Of a stretch of DNA of 64,000 nt, positions 1-10,747 are shown in pieces. Origin of the DNA: Clavulina sp. PMI_390. Lineage: Eukaryota > Basidiomycota > Agaricomycetes > Cantharellales > Hydnaceae. Made by a program: the position numbers and the translations under genes. The stretch lies in assembly GCA_015039315.1 (NCBI GenBank), contig WIDE01000018.1, positions 107,788 through 171,787 on the forward strand. Reading direction: 5' to 3'. Positions within the stretch are counted from its first letter, which is position 1. Every line of letters begins with the position of its first letter. The notes beneath the pieces were generated by a model that saw nothing but the letters and a program-made list of their open reading frames with translations, made no database searches and was not told where the DNA came from.

Positions 1-374
1 ATGCTCCATAGGTTGGGGGCGGACTTCGAACGGAGCATCCGAATGCAAAGCGAAGCACCCGAACGCGTTCTGTGCCTGAGCCAGTATGCTGCCCCACATA
101 ATCAAAGTCTGTACAAGTGAGGATGACAAGCTTGGGTTGTGGCTTTGAGGAGTCAAAAAAAACAAAGTTAGTGAATGCTACCTGGGTTACGATTGTCGAA
201 GGGATCTCTCCGGTAGGGTCGTCCCATCAAAGTTTCGCGGATGTTGTTGATCGTGCGGCAGGAATAAAAAAACGTGGGTAAATCAGGAATAATTGGCGCA
301 CGCACACAGGCGTAATATCGAATCACCCTCGCATCGCCACTTGTCAACAAAGCCACACAAACCATCCGCCAAGG
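1..374. other. intergenic, upstream of arrestin gene
   Basis: No coding region or RNA gene is recognisable. The short open frames on either strand have no family features. It probably holds the promoter and 5' leader of the arrestin gene and perhaps the end of a gene lying outside the window. Confidence 0.5.
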
Positions 375-3300
375 ATGTCGTCCGTCAAACTGTACGTGCC
401 GTCCATTCGTCTAACCGAATTTATCGACAATTTCCTTATCAAAACACGTGTAGGACGTTGAGACAGCCGCCTAATGTGGACTATGTCCAGGGTAAGGCTT
501 AACGCTGCATCAAGCGCCCATATGACGTTAAACGATTCGTTGTAGGCTTCCCTGGCATTCCTGCAGGTGCCAATCGTCCACATGCATCTGTCAAAGGCGT
601 ATGTACCACTACATTTGATGCAGTTACAATCCCTCATTTGGCCGCTGTTTTAGGTGGTGGAGGTGCGGGTCGGCCCAGGCCCACCGGTCAAGGCCAAGTA
701 CATCAAGGTCGAGCTTCGTAAGATCGAGACTCTCCCTGGTGGAGGGCCCACGAATACCTTCACTGGAGTTGGTACGCATAAGTTCATATATCTTCACTAC
801 TGGACACCATCTGAGGTTGTTCTTCCCCTCCAGTTGGGACTGGGTCCTTCAATGTCTGGACAGCGAAGGATGAATGGGAAGTAGTCAAAACGGTAGGTTA
901 ACCCTTCCGCACTCGCTCTCACCCCCTAACGTCTTGTTTTGTTCTTAGGATGACATTCCGTTCAACATCCGCATTCCAGAGAACGTACCTCCGACTGTGC
1001 ATGTTGAGAATGGCGGTGGCATCCAGTATGAACTTGCTGCGGAGATCTGTATTAAAACTAAGAAGTGAGCTATGGGGGTCGATACTGTCGTCAACCGCCT
1101 GCTAACATGGTTTGTGTACCTGCAGGGGGCTGTTTCGCAAGGAAGTCTCTCCGCTTCGTGAGACTACTGCCAAGATTACTATCGACAAACATGAACTTCA
1201 CTCTACGTGGCCGGTCTACCTGAAGCCTGACGTCCGTAATATGCAAAAGAACGGGTTTGACCTGACGGTTGAGCGCCATAACACCTGTTATGGGCCTGGC
1301 GACGTCGTCAATGTCAAAGCCATTCTCAAATCTTTGACTGGCACAGGCACCGTTCGTGTATATGAAATGGCGCTACGTGAGACTGCCGTGTACCGTCAAT
1401 TCCCTGGTACCACCGGTCCCAAAGGCGCCAGTGGACCCGTTGTGCGCTCCAACTTTATTGGAACGAACAAACTGCCCGTGCGAGTTGTCATTCGCCCAGG
1501 GTTGTCGGACAGCATAGATCTGAAATGCACCATCCCTTCCACGCACAAGACTACGACGGTGGTGACCGCGGAGCATATTGAAATTGTCTACAGCTTGGCA
1601 GTTCGAACTATTCTGGAGGACAAAACAGAGCTTGTGATTGACAACATCCCTATCATGATGTCAAATTGGCCACGGTGTGTTCCGTTCTTCCTTCCTTACA
1701 CACGACCAGCAAGCTCATTTCCTGCCCCCTAGACAAGTGTCTGAGACCACAGTACAGTGCGTCGTTTCCTCCCTTACTCTGGTAGACGGCAGCTAAAATT
1801 GCATCATTAGAACTATTGGCTATGCCCCACATCTCTCCCTCGATCAGGCACCCCAACCCCGCCCTTCAACTGACACAGCAGCGAGCCCTCGACCTCTTAG
1901 TACTGTCTCGACGCTACCTGGTCACAGACAGCAACGCCCCTACTCTATCGCAGAGAAAGTAGGTGGAGGAGGATCCAACACATTACCTGCTAATGGGAAC
2001 AACGCTGGTCCTGTCGACGAATTTGGACGTCCGGGGATGGGCACGGTTAGCGTTATTCCTGAGGAGTCCGAAACTAGTGATGTGGCTGGCAATGGCTCAT
2101 CTAACCCAGATGTCACAAAAGCCTCCGGCCGTACTCAGAATCGCTATACAATCGTCAACGCCGACGACTCTATTGAGCAGAAGCCATATCTCTCTGCATT
2201 GGAGGAGAAAAATCAGCTCAAGGCGAATTTGGCTGACGATGAACTCCGCCCATCTGGATCTAGCAGTGGTGCATCTGGTTCTGGTCCCGGTCCTGCTGGA
2301 GGTGGAAGACAGCTGAAGAAAGGCTGGTTGAACGCGGAACAAGAGAAGATGAAGCAGCAGCAGCAGTCTAAGCGTTACGAGGAGGCGAAGAGAGTTGCTG
2401 TTGCGACCCAGGAAGCGGCCAAGGCTGAACTAGAGGCTACGGGCCAGGTATCTATTATCTCATATCTTATTCGCGCCACAAATACTAACTAACGCTTGTA
2501 TCAATCACAGCCTGTGCCAGAATCGGGGACTGTTATGATTCCTTCCTCCGCGACTCCAGAGCCAAGCAGTGTTATATCACCTTCTCCCGGTCCCGTTTCA
2601 GTGCCTCTTCATACGCCATCTCCTGCACCTGCTGTTTCACCAGGGCCACAATTACAATCGGTACTCCAGTCTCCAGCTCCTGCCCAGACCCCTGTTCTAG
2701 CTCCAGCTCCTCAGGCCTCCTCCCAAGGTTCAAGCCCAGCTCCCTCCACGCAACCCCATTGGCCTACCGCTGAAGAGGAAAAACATCGCCGCCTGTTCAA
2801 TGAGGCTCAGGACCGGGCACGGCGCGCACAGGCTGCTGCTCTATTGCAGACGAGCAGCCCTTCGCCTAGTCCACTCTCACAAGCTAACGTTGCTGCCCTC
2901 GAGAACGCGTACCAGCCTCCTAATGCTGTTCAATCCCCCATGGCTGGTCCTGCGCCTGTCGCCACCCCACCTGCGCCCTCCCCTCCGCCCGCGGCGATGT
3001 ATGTCCCAGCGCCTGCAGCTCAACCTGCCGCGATGTATGTCCCAACGCCCGCGGCTCAACCTGCAGCGATGTACGCACCCAACACCGTGCCTCCGCCTGC
3101 CGCGATGTATGCACCAGCCCCTGCACCTATACCTGCACCAGTGCCAGCGCCTGCTCCTGTCGTTGCTCCTGCCCCCATACCCACTCCGCCCGTCATGTTC
3201 CAGCCCTCTCCACAACCGGCTCCGGCAGCTCTACCTCCAGCGATGAATGTTATTCGTCAAGATCCAGGACGGATTACTCCTCAACAACAGGCCCCTGGCT

Positions 3301-5522
3301 TCAAGCGATCTGCCGGCGCAGAGCTGTACCAGAATGCGATGATGATGGCGAGAGGCGCTCCAGGCCAATCTCCATCGAAGCCTGCTCTGCAAAATGTTAT
3401 CAGGCCCGCGCAGTCGTCGTCGCCAACCCCATCCGCAAACGCTGCGGTGATGGGTGGTCCCGTTCCTGCTGCTAGTGGTCAGCAGCAATGGCAGGGCGGC
3501 TATCCTGGGGCTGTTCCTCAACAGAATTTTGTCAATGCTGGCGGAAGCTCCTCGGGCGTGCCATCATCTCGGCGACCTCAACTATCTGCAGAAGCAGAAA
3601 AGGCTCAATTGCGCTACTTGGAGGCCAAGCGTGCTGTGGACCGAAGGCAACGAGATGAAGCAGGTCCTGAACAGTCTGACCCTAACGCCGCAGGTCCTGC
3701 GCCAACTCAGCCTCCCCAAAACGCGCCTCTACCCTACGAAATGCTATTCCCTGGAGCTGCTAATGGCCCTGCGACCGCTCCTGTGCAACAAGTTCCGATG
3801 CAGCAGCCTCCGATGCAGATGCGGTCTCCCGTCCAGCCACAGAGCGCGCCTCCGATCGGAATGGTTGCGTCCAATGCGCCCATGAATCCAGCAGTCGGCA
3901 TGCACCGTCGCACAATGTCAAACGGAAGCTCCATGAGCGCGTCGGAGGATGGGGTCCGTCGACAAATGAACCCTCTCGAGGCTATTGCTTCCCTAAGCCG
4001 AAACACCGAAGGAGGCTCCGCGCCATCGCCTCCCCCACGTCGTCAGACGCCTGGTATCATGTCTCCCATGTCTCCCATGGCGACTGGTAATACGTTCTCC
4101 GGCTCTTCTGGCTTTGCGCCATCGCCGAGGCCACCTTCGTATAATCCTCCTCCAGGTGCTGCGGGCGGGAGCGGCTTCACATCTCCTCAGCAACCTCCGG
4201 TTCGCGATGCGTATCGACCTCCCCAAGCACCCCTGACGGCTGAGCAAGAAAAGGCTCAGCTTGCAGCACGTTACAGGCAGGCAAACGAGTCGCCTATGGG
4301 TGGGGGTTCATCTTCGTCCCAACCTGCGCCGCCACCTCCTGCTCAAGGTTCGCCTCCTCCTTTCGATGCTATGCCGCCCTCCGTTCCAGGCGGAGCTCCC
4401 GCGTATGGTGGTGGAACAAGCGCACTAAGCGCGACAGAAGAGAAGGCACGTTTGGCCGCTGCATACGCTGCCGAAGAACGTGGCACACAGAATGCAAACC
4501 AGACTCCGGGCTATGGCGCTCCTCCCCCGGCGGACGCGTATGGGTACCAGGCTCCTCCGCCTGTCGGGCAGTTCCCACCTGCCGCAGAGTGGAATACGCC
4601 ACCACCGATGTCGCCACCTCAACAAACTCAGCAGATGTACCAGTCGCCTCCACCTCAGGCTTATGCTCAGCTTCCTCCTCAGCAGCAGCAGCAGCAGCAG
4701 TATCCTGCCCAAGCCCCATATAGTCAGCCACAGCCGCCCTATGGTCAGCCTCAGGCTCTTTATCAGGGTATGCACGCCGCCCAGCCGCAAATTGGCGCGG
4801 GGACGCCGAGCCCTCCGATAGCAGCCCCTCAAGCTACGCGCCCAGCCATGCCAACAAACTTTGAGTCTCAGGGCAGCATGGGTGGTGGCTCTGTGTCAAA
4901 CGGCTACGCGAACGCTCAAAGCCCCGCTCCAACTGGAGGGTATCAGCAGCCTCAATACCAGCAGTCTCCGCCTCAGCAGTACGAATCGGGATATCTCTAT
5001 CAGGACCAGCAGACCAATCCAGCGAACGGAAATGGGAACGGATATCACGAGCAGCAGCCCTACCCGCAGAATGGAAATGGCGTTAATAATGGCTGGAGTG
5101 ACCCTTCTTCGTATGGACAATACCCTCAACAGCAGCAACAATACCCTAGTTCTGCGCTCGATCGCGATCCAGCTGTAAGGCAGGGAAAACAACGTGCCTC
5201 GCAGCTGCTGCCCCAGCAGCAATATGATTATTACCCGCACGATGAGCACGATCCCGATGCGACCTTTGTTCCTCCCCCGCTCGCGCCACGCCCTCCTGCG
5301 GAGTACATCCAGGAGACACAGCGCGTCGCGGCTGCGACGGACAATCATCGTTGGGAAGAGGAAAACATGATGCACTACGATCCGAACGCGCTCGGTGGCG
5401 GTCTCGGGACCGCTGGCAGCCAGGGTAGCCAATTCGGTCTTGAAGTGAGACCGTTCTCGCCCTTGGATTTGTCGTTTGATAGGCCGCCACCGCCTCCGCC
5501 ACCTCCTAGGGTCCATATTTGA
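375..5522 (+). CDS. alpha-arrestin-like protein with long disordered tail
   Basis: Ten exons can be joined in frame: 375-391, 454-491, 546-598, 654-771, 834-892, 949-1064, 1126-1674, 1733-1756, 1811-2447 and 2511-5522. They give 1,540 residues. Residues 1 to about 330 form arrestin N and C domains; recognisable pieces are PPNVDYVQGFPGIPAG, VKAKYIKVELRKIETLPGGG, ITIDKHELHSTWPVY and the domain-closing MSNWPR. The remaining 1,200 residues are Pro/Gln/Ala-rich and low complexity, with a Gln run near 4,680 and a PPSY motif at 4131-4142. In fungi, arrestins of this type act as adaptors that bring a HECT ubiquitin ligase (Rsp5 type, which binds PPxY) to plasma-membrane transporters. That role is inferred from the family. 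The start was chosen because the 17-nt first exon splices exactly into the conserved N-terminal strand. The tail is far longer than in yeast Art proteins and carries six short helical repeats, listed separately. Confidence 0.88.
2187..4480 (+). repeat. six dispersed SAxEEK helical repeats in arrestin tail
   Basis: Six segments of 20-28 residues share the pattern L-(S/T/N)-A-x-x-E-K followed by a basic, Ala/Leu-rich helix, usually with a Tyr and often closing with EA or NE. They lie near 2187-2250 (YLSALEEKNQLKANLADDE), 2328-2400 (LNAEQEKMKQQQ), 2763-2850 (PTAEEEKHRRLFNEAQDRA), 3582-3650 (LSAEAEKAQLRYLEAKRAV), 4233-4289 (LTAEQEKAQLAARYRQANE) and 4424-4480 (LSATEEKARLAAAYAAEER). They are separated by 100-300 residues of proline-rich linker. 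They look like short linear binding helices; the partner is unknown. Confidence 0.75.
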
Positions 5523-6642
5523 GTGTAACTCTGCTCTAGACTGAGCCTCGAGGATATTTACGACGTGGAGAGTTAAGAGTCGATTTATTGCTGCAGCTTT
5601 ATATTTTTCCTCCCCTCATGTTTCTGCTTCTGTTGCTTTCTCTACGTACCCATCCCCCTTCTGTCCTTCCGTCCTTCCTTTCGTGCTTTTGCTTCTTTTC
5701 CCTCAGCGGTTATGCCTGTTGGACACACGCTGATTCTCTGATGTCCAGCTTGTCAGATGTGCCTCTTCTTTTCGCTTCGGTCCTTGTCTGCTTCTCACAT
5801 CAACCCACTCGTTCTAGTTGTTTGCTGCTTCTATTGCTTCTGTGTCATTTCTAACATGCTATCAATCTCCAGAAACCTCCCCAACTGCTTGTTTCCTTGA
5901 CTTTATGCATTGGCGATCCCCTTTGCATCGATGATCTTCATTCCTCGCTCGATTGCGACCTAGGTTGCCTCCCCGCTCGGCAAGACCCTCTTTCTCTATA
6001 TTACGGCTCCCGCCTTGTCGGGGTCGGTCCTCTTGGTGCTCGGACGGCGCCGATAACGCTATATACCCCACGTATATGAATATCTTTTTTTCTGAAACAT
6101 CGGCGAACGGCCGAGTCGGAGCAACACGGCGCCATTAGACTACCTGAAGCTATGACACAATTTTTATTTCTCGCGGGCAATCGTCTCCGCGGCAAATGTA
6201 CGAGCGTGGCTGATGACTGAGCACGGCAGCGACTAGTGAATTCCAAGATGCAGACTGTAGTTTCGGCAGGAAGATACTCTCGAAGACAAGTGGGGACGCC
6301 TAACCCGCGCCGCACTCGAAAAAAAAACAACCAAATCCGAAATATGGCGGTCATTTGGCACGTGACTCTTTCCCACTCTTTGGCCATCCTTTCGTTCCTT
6401 GGCCGCCAGTCCGCTCACTCTCCTTCCTCCCACTTCTTGCTGCTTTTTTTTGTATGCAATGTGATTCAACGCTGAGCGCGCCATGTTTCATCGTTTTGAC
6501 CGTGCTATACTCACTTCTTGCTGTTGTGTTGCAGACCCGTCGCTCTCTTGATCGCTCTCCGTAATTTACTTTCCGGATAGCCACTCCTTTCCTTCAATCT
6601 CACCGCTGTTCAGCAGCGAGCCAACTAATAGCATAAGATACA
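5523..6642. other. intergenic, 3' UTR and promoter region
   Basis: The first half is pyrimidine-rich and is likely the arrestin 3' UTR. The second half leads into the next gene with CT-rich stretches before its ATG. No further gene is supported. Confidence 0.5.
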
Positions 6643-9600
6643 ATGAAACGTCGCGAGCCTCCTCCTGCGCTTTCTCTGCTCTCGCCCCCGCGTGCGCGCG
6701 AGCTGCGAGGCCCACCCTCGCCGGCACCATACACGCCCTCCGTCTACTCAGAGTACGGTCGGCCGTCGGGCGAGTCGTCTCACTCTGACATGCAAATCTC
6801 ATCCGCTGCCCGCGAGGCGTGGAACGACCTTGTGGACCAGCAGATGATCTCTCAATCTGCCGACGCCGACGATGCTTCTGGACTGGACGAAGATGCGGAC
6901 GCAGACGAAAACGATGAGGGTGCTGGCTCGCGCCTCAGCGTCATGGGTCCCAAGATGAAGGTCCTTTCCAAGGCGCCTTGGGAGGCGGGTGGCGCGGAGG
7001 ACAGCGTACAAGAGGAGTTCGAAGCTGTGGCAGATGATACATCTGACGCTGCTTCTGTGTTCGGGAAGAGCTTGGGCAGGAGGTCGCGCGACCGAAGCAG
7101 AACTGTCACTACCCCGACGACACCGAGCAAGATGGCCTCCTATCAGGCTGAATCCGAAGGAAAAGGTTGGATGCCCTTTGCTTCGCGCGGTCCCAGGCAG
7201 CGCGTCGACTCGGCCCTCAAGGACATGATCAGCGGCCCTGTCAATGTTGTTTCTTCCACCACCGATTATGTCTCGTCTGCTGCTTCCTCGCCCGTCCAAG
7301 CCAACTTCCAGTACGCCGCCTTCTCTCCCACCACTACCTCGTCTTCTGGGTCCCACCGTCGTCCACGGGCAGCATCCAAACCTCGCTCCGACTCGACCGT
7401 TTCAACTTACACAACTGCCTCGTCGTACTCGTCCAGCAAACACCCTGCTGCTGTCAGCCCCCTGAGTGATCGCTTCCCTTCGAACACTCCCCTCAACCGC
7501 TCACTCCCTCCCTCCAACTCACATCCTGGTGGCTCAACCCCTGTTTCGTTTCCATCCACTCGTTCTGATTCGCCCAATACTGTCGAATCCACCCCCAAAT
7601 CGTCTGAGGATGGCGTTCATCCATTCGCCAATCCAGAGGTTGTCAAAGAAGCATCTTCCCCTCGCCCCTACCCCAACGCCCAGTTCATCAAACCCTCCCT
7701 TCCTTCTGCATCCACCTCATCCCTTTCAATCTCGTCCCCGGCATCCACACCCCGCACTTTGGCAGGCCCATCCCCCCTCTATGCACACTCGGAGAGCACT
7801 TCTACCCTTGCCCCCAGCGTTACAATGGCAGCTCTCGCGAACCTCACTATTAGCACATCCACGACAATGACGTCAAGTGCTTCACCTTCGTTGTCCTCTG
7901 TAGCATTCCCCACTAGCCCTTCGATGCCTCGACCCATGGGTGGCAACGATATGGTGAATGGGATGCACCTCTACCCGGGCAGCCCCGCATATAACCTCAT
8001 CTCTCTTGAGCAGGCCCAAGAGAAAAAGCGAGTGCAAGGTAACCTGGGTCATAGTCCGACCGAGTCTAATAACGCCTTGTCGACACCTATGATGCCTGTC
8101 TCGTCGGCAGCAACTATCATTGGTGCGAGGCGGAATGCTGGGGGCCATTTGTCCGTGCCGTCTGTTGATAGAACTATCCCTAATCAACGGGCATTATCTA
8201 CACCGACGCCTGTTTCAATTCCTATTGGCGAGTCTCCGCCACTTCCAGCTCTTCCCTCTCCATCACCGCCCTCACCATCCTCACATCATGCTCCTCCCGT
8301 CCCAACCCCACTGGCTACCTCGACTTCGAATCCAAATCCTCCCCCCAAAGTCCTCAAAGGAAAGCGGAGTGGATTCCTCAAAATGTTTGGTGTTGGTGAC
8401 AAGGACAAGTCTTCGCGATCACAAATTCCCGATGGCTTTGTGCATGTGGCTGGAGGTGGTGGTGGAGGGATACCACGCTCATTCTCCTTTTCGTCCGAGT
8501 CTTTGCCCATTTCGGGTGACGAGGCAAGTCCAATTGATGGGCCTGGTGCTATTCCGCCCACACCTGCCATCCCTGCGCAGTATCGGGCGCAGCGAGATGG
8601 TCCCCTGAGCAAGAGCTTGAATGCGAAACCCAGTAATAGCTTTGGAACCGTCTCGACTACATCCCTGGAGAGCTCTCAGTCGTCATCCCTCCGTGGTCGA
8701 GGTGGCTTCACCGCGTCAACTCCCAGCCCAACCGCTTCTCCTGCTCCTGCTCGTCAGCGTGCTGACTCGTTGGTGACTCCTGGTTCCAACGCCAAGTCGT
8801 CCTTGGCGAGCAAGATCGGGTGGGGAGGGCGCAACACGAACGCCCGGGGCGCGACGCTCGATGTACCCACGATCGAGCAGCCGTCTCCACCTTCGCCGGC
8901 GGGGGCAGGGTCAACGAGAGACGAGTTTCAAGGCTTGCAAATCCGCCCCATGTCGAGCTTATTTTCCAATGGTCTACCCATGGATCTCATGCTTGACAAC
9001 CCATCAGTGCTCGCTGCTGTGATGGAGGAAGGTGCTAGCGAGGGTATGGGTGATTCGCTCGCTCCCAATTCCAAGGGAAAAAACGGGCAGATGCTCCGTA
9101 CAACGGGTTTCGGTCCTCGTCGTCGTCCCGAGTTGGGCATCGGCATTCCGACTTTAACCGAGTCCCCTGCGTCGGCTTCGACAGACCTTCATTCCCCTTC
9201 TTCGCTTACATCGAGCTTCAGTGGGGGTCGGGGGAGTGCCGGGACCAGCACGAGTGGGCCTGCAACGCCATCCTCAGCAGGCTCGTCTCAGCTACATCCA
9301 CATCCATACCCTACGTCTGCTACTTCGTCCACTGCGACCCTTACACCCCACCAGCAGCAACAGCACCCTGACTCTGTGCATGTCCTCCAAGCCCGCATTG
9401 TACAAGAGCGCAAGGCATGGCAGCTCCAGCGCTGGGAATACGAGGCGCAGATCCGTGAGTTGGAGCAGCAACTTGCCGAAGCTCGGGGGGTGCCGTGTCG
9501 TGAGTGTGGGGTATCGCCCCTCGCTGCGGAGCAAAAGCGTAAAGAGGCTCTCATCTCCCCTGCTGGTGGGGTGTCGTCCATCATAGATCGCCCTAGAATG

Positions 9601-9678
9601 CGGAATGCGCCCCATTATGGCGTTGCTATCAGCAGTGGCCATGTGTCGCCATTGGAGCCTACACCCACCGCGGTTTGA
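6643..9678 (+). CDS. unrecognised Ser/Pro-rich protein with C-terminal coiled coil
   Basis: A single uninterrupted frame of 1,011 residues, notable in a window where nearly every other gene has many introns. I do not recognise a named family. The N-terminus is Pro/Arg-rich, followed by an acidic Asp/Glu stretch (residues about 70-100) and then several hundred residues of Ser/Thr/Pro-rich, probably disordered sequence. Within it lies a compact motif GKRSGFLKMFGVGDKDKSS (about residue 570) that could form an amphipathic helix. Near the C-terminus (from about residue 910) there is a predicted coiled coil rich in Glu, Gln, Arg and Trp, followed directly by a Cys pair in VPCRECG. The layout resembles a scaffold or signalling adaptor, but function is not inferable. 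Codon use and the long open frame support a real gene. Confidence 0.8.
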   Translation: MKRREPPPALSLLSPPRARELRGPPSPAPYTPSVYSEYGRPSGESSHSDMQISSAAREAWNDLVDQQMISQSADADDASGLDEDADADENDEGAGSRLSVMGPKMKVLSKAPWEAGGAEDSVQEEFEAVADDTSDAASVFGKSLGRRSRDRSRTVTTPTTPSKMASYQAESEGKGWMPFASRGPRQRVDSALKDMISGPVNVVSSTTDYVSSAASSPVQANFQYAAFSPTTTSSSGSHRRPRAASKPRSDSTVSTYTTASSYSSSKHPAAVSPLSDRFPSNTPLNRSLPPSNSHPGGSTPVSFPSTRSDSPNTVESTPKSSEDGVHPFANPEVVKEASSPRPYPNAQFIKPSLPSASTSSLSISSPASTPRTLAGPSPLYAHSESTSTLAPSVTMAALANLTISTSTTMTSSASPSLSSVAFPTSPSMPRPMGGNDMVNGMHLYPGSPAYNLISLEQAQEKKRVQGNLGHSPTESNNALSTPMMPVSSAATIIGARRNAGGHLSVPSVDRTIPNQRALSTPTPVSIPIGESPPLPALPSPSPPSPSSHHAPPVPTPLATSTSNPNPPPKVLKGKRSGFLKMFGVGDKDKSSRSQIPDGFVHVAGGGGGGIPRSFSFSSESLPISGDEASPIDGPGAIPPTPAIPAQYRAQRDGPLSKSLNAKPSNSFGTVSTTSLESSQSSSLRGRGGFTASTPSPTASPAPARQRADSLVTPGSNAKSSLASKIGWGGRNTNARGATLDVPTIEQPSPPSPAGAGSTRDEFQGLQIRPMSSLFSNGLPMDLMLDNPSVLAAVMEEGASEGMGDSLAPNSKGKNGQMLRTTGFGPRRRPELGIGIPTLTESPASASTDLHSPSSLTSSFSGGRGSAGTSTSGPATPSSAGSSQLHPHPYPTSATSSTATLTPHQQQQHPDSVHVLQARIVQERKAWQLQRWEYEAQIRELEQQLAEARGVPCRECGVSPLAAEQKRKEALISPAGGVSSIIDRPRMRNAPHYGVAISSGHVSPLEPTPTAV

Positions 9679-10747
9679 GCCTTTAATTAGTTTCTGCCTT
9701 GCAATCTTCATCTTCCATTCTTTTTTTTTGCATTCTTTTCTTCTATTCTTTTTCTTGTCCGTATCTATTTGTCGTTCTTGGGCTATGGTCTGTATTGTCT
9801 CGTCTTCGCATCTTGGTTCCTAATCCCCATCCACCCTCTTTCTTTTTTGGACTCATTTTCTCTGTTTTTCTTGAAGTTAAGGTAAGGTATTCGTGATCCG
9901 ATACCTTAAATTAACTTTTTTTCTTGTATCTTGCACCCTTTTTACGAGCTGTTCACTCAGCTTGTCAATAATCCCATCACCCACCCCTCAACAAGTATCA
10001 TTATGCCGCGTTGAAGTCGCGAGTCTTTCCTTTATCCGCTCTCCACGCTCTCTCGTTAGCAAAATACCTCTCCATTCCTCCCGAATACCCTCACACTCGC
10101 TCGATTCCCGTTCCTAGCTTGACTTCTTGGCTTCCTAGCTTCCTGTTCCTCTAGTATTTGTTCAGCCCCCTCCCTTTCTCATTCTCGCTCTCGAGCTATC
10201 CCCTACGTTATTGCTCTCGCTTCCGCGCATCCGCATTCTTCCGCATTCCTTTACTCTGTAGTGTCTTCTCTTCGTCTTGCGTTCTAGTATGCTACTGTTA
10301 CTCCCCGCTAGACGTGCAATTGACACCGTGTAGTATCTCAACGTTGTCTCCCAAGCAAGGGTCATCAGAATTGGCGCATTCGGCACCAGATTGAACAGAT
10401 AAAAGGATGATGGTATTTTGATCGTAACTCTTTTAAAGTGTACGGGTTACGATGATTAATGAGCGACTAGTATCTAATGGTAACACAAAGCACAGCGAGA
10501 GCGAATACTTATGGGACGGCATCTTTAGAATAGCACAAGATTGATCAAGCTTAAAGCTTGCACAGATAAAATCACAACGAATCAAATGCGCCCTTCACAC
10601 ACCCCGAGGCAGTGGTGGATGGAAAGCACGAAAAAGCGAAGAAATATCAAGATGAAAAAAGCCGCTAGGGGTGGGAAGGAACCAAGGGGCGAAAGACCGC
10701 GCGCACCCGGGATTGGCGTCGACCGAAAAGGCATGGCGAAAAAGTCT
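9679..10747. other. intergenic between convergent genes
   Basis: Strongly T/C-rich sequence follows the stop codon, then mixed sequence. The genes on both sides end here, so it should hold two 3' UTRs. No coding region is recognised. Confidence 0.5.

Noticed and set aside
450..466. A 17-nt intron joining the long first frame of the arrestin gene to the conserved exon
   Set aside because: A normal 62-nt GT-AG intron (392-453) restores the family-conserved N-terminus exactly.
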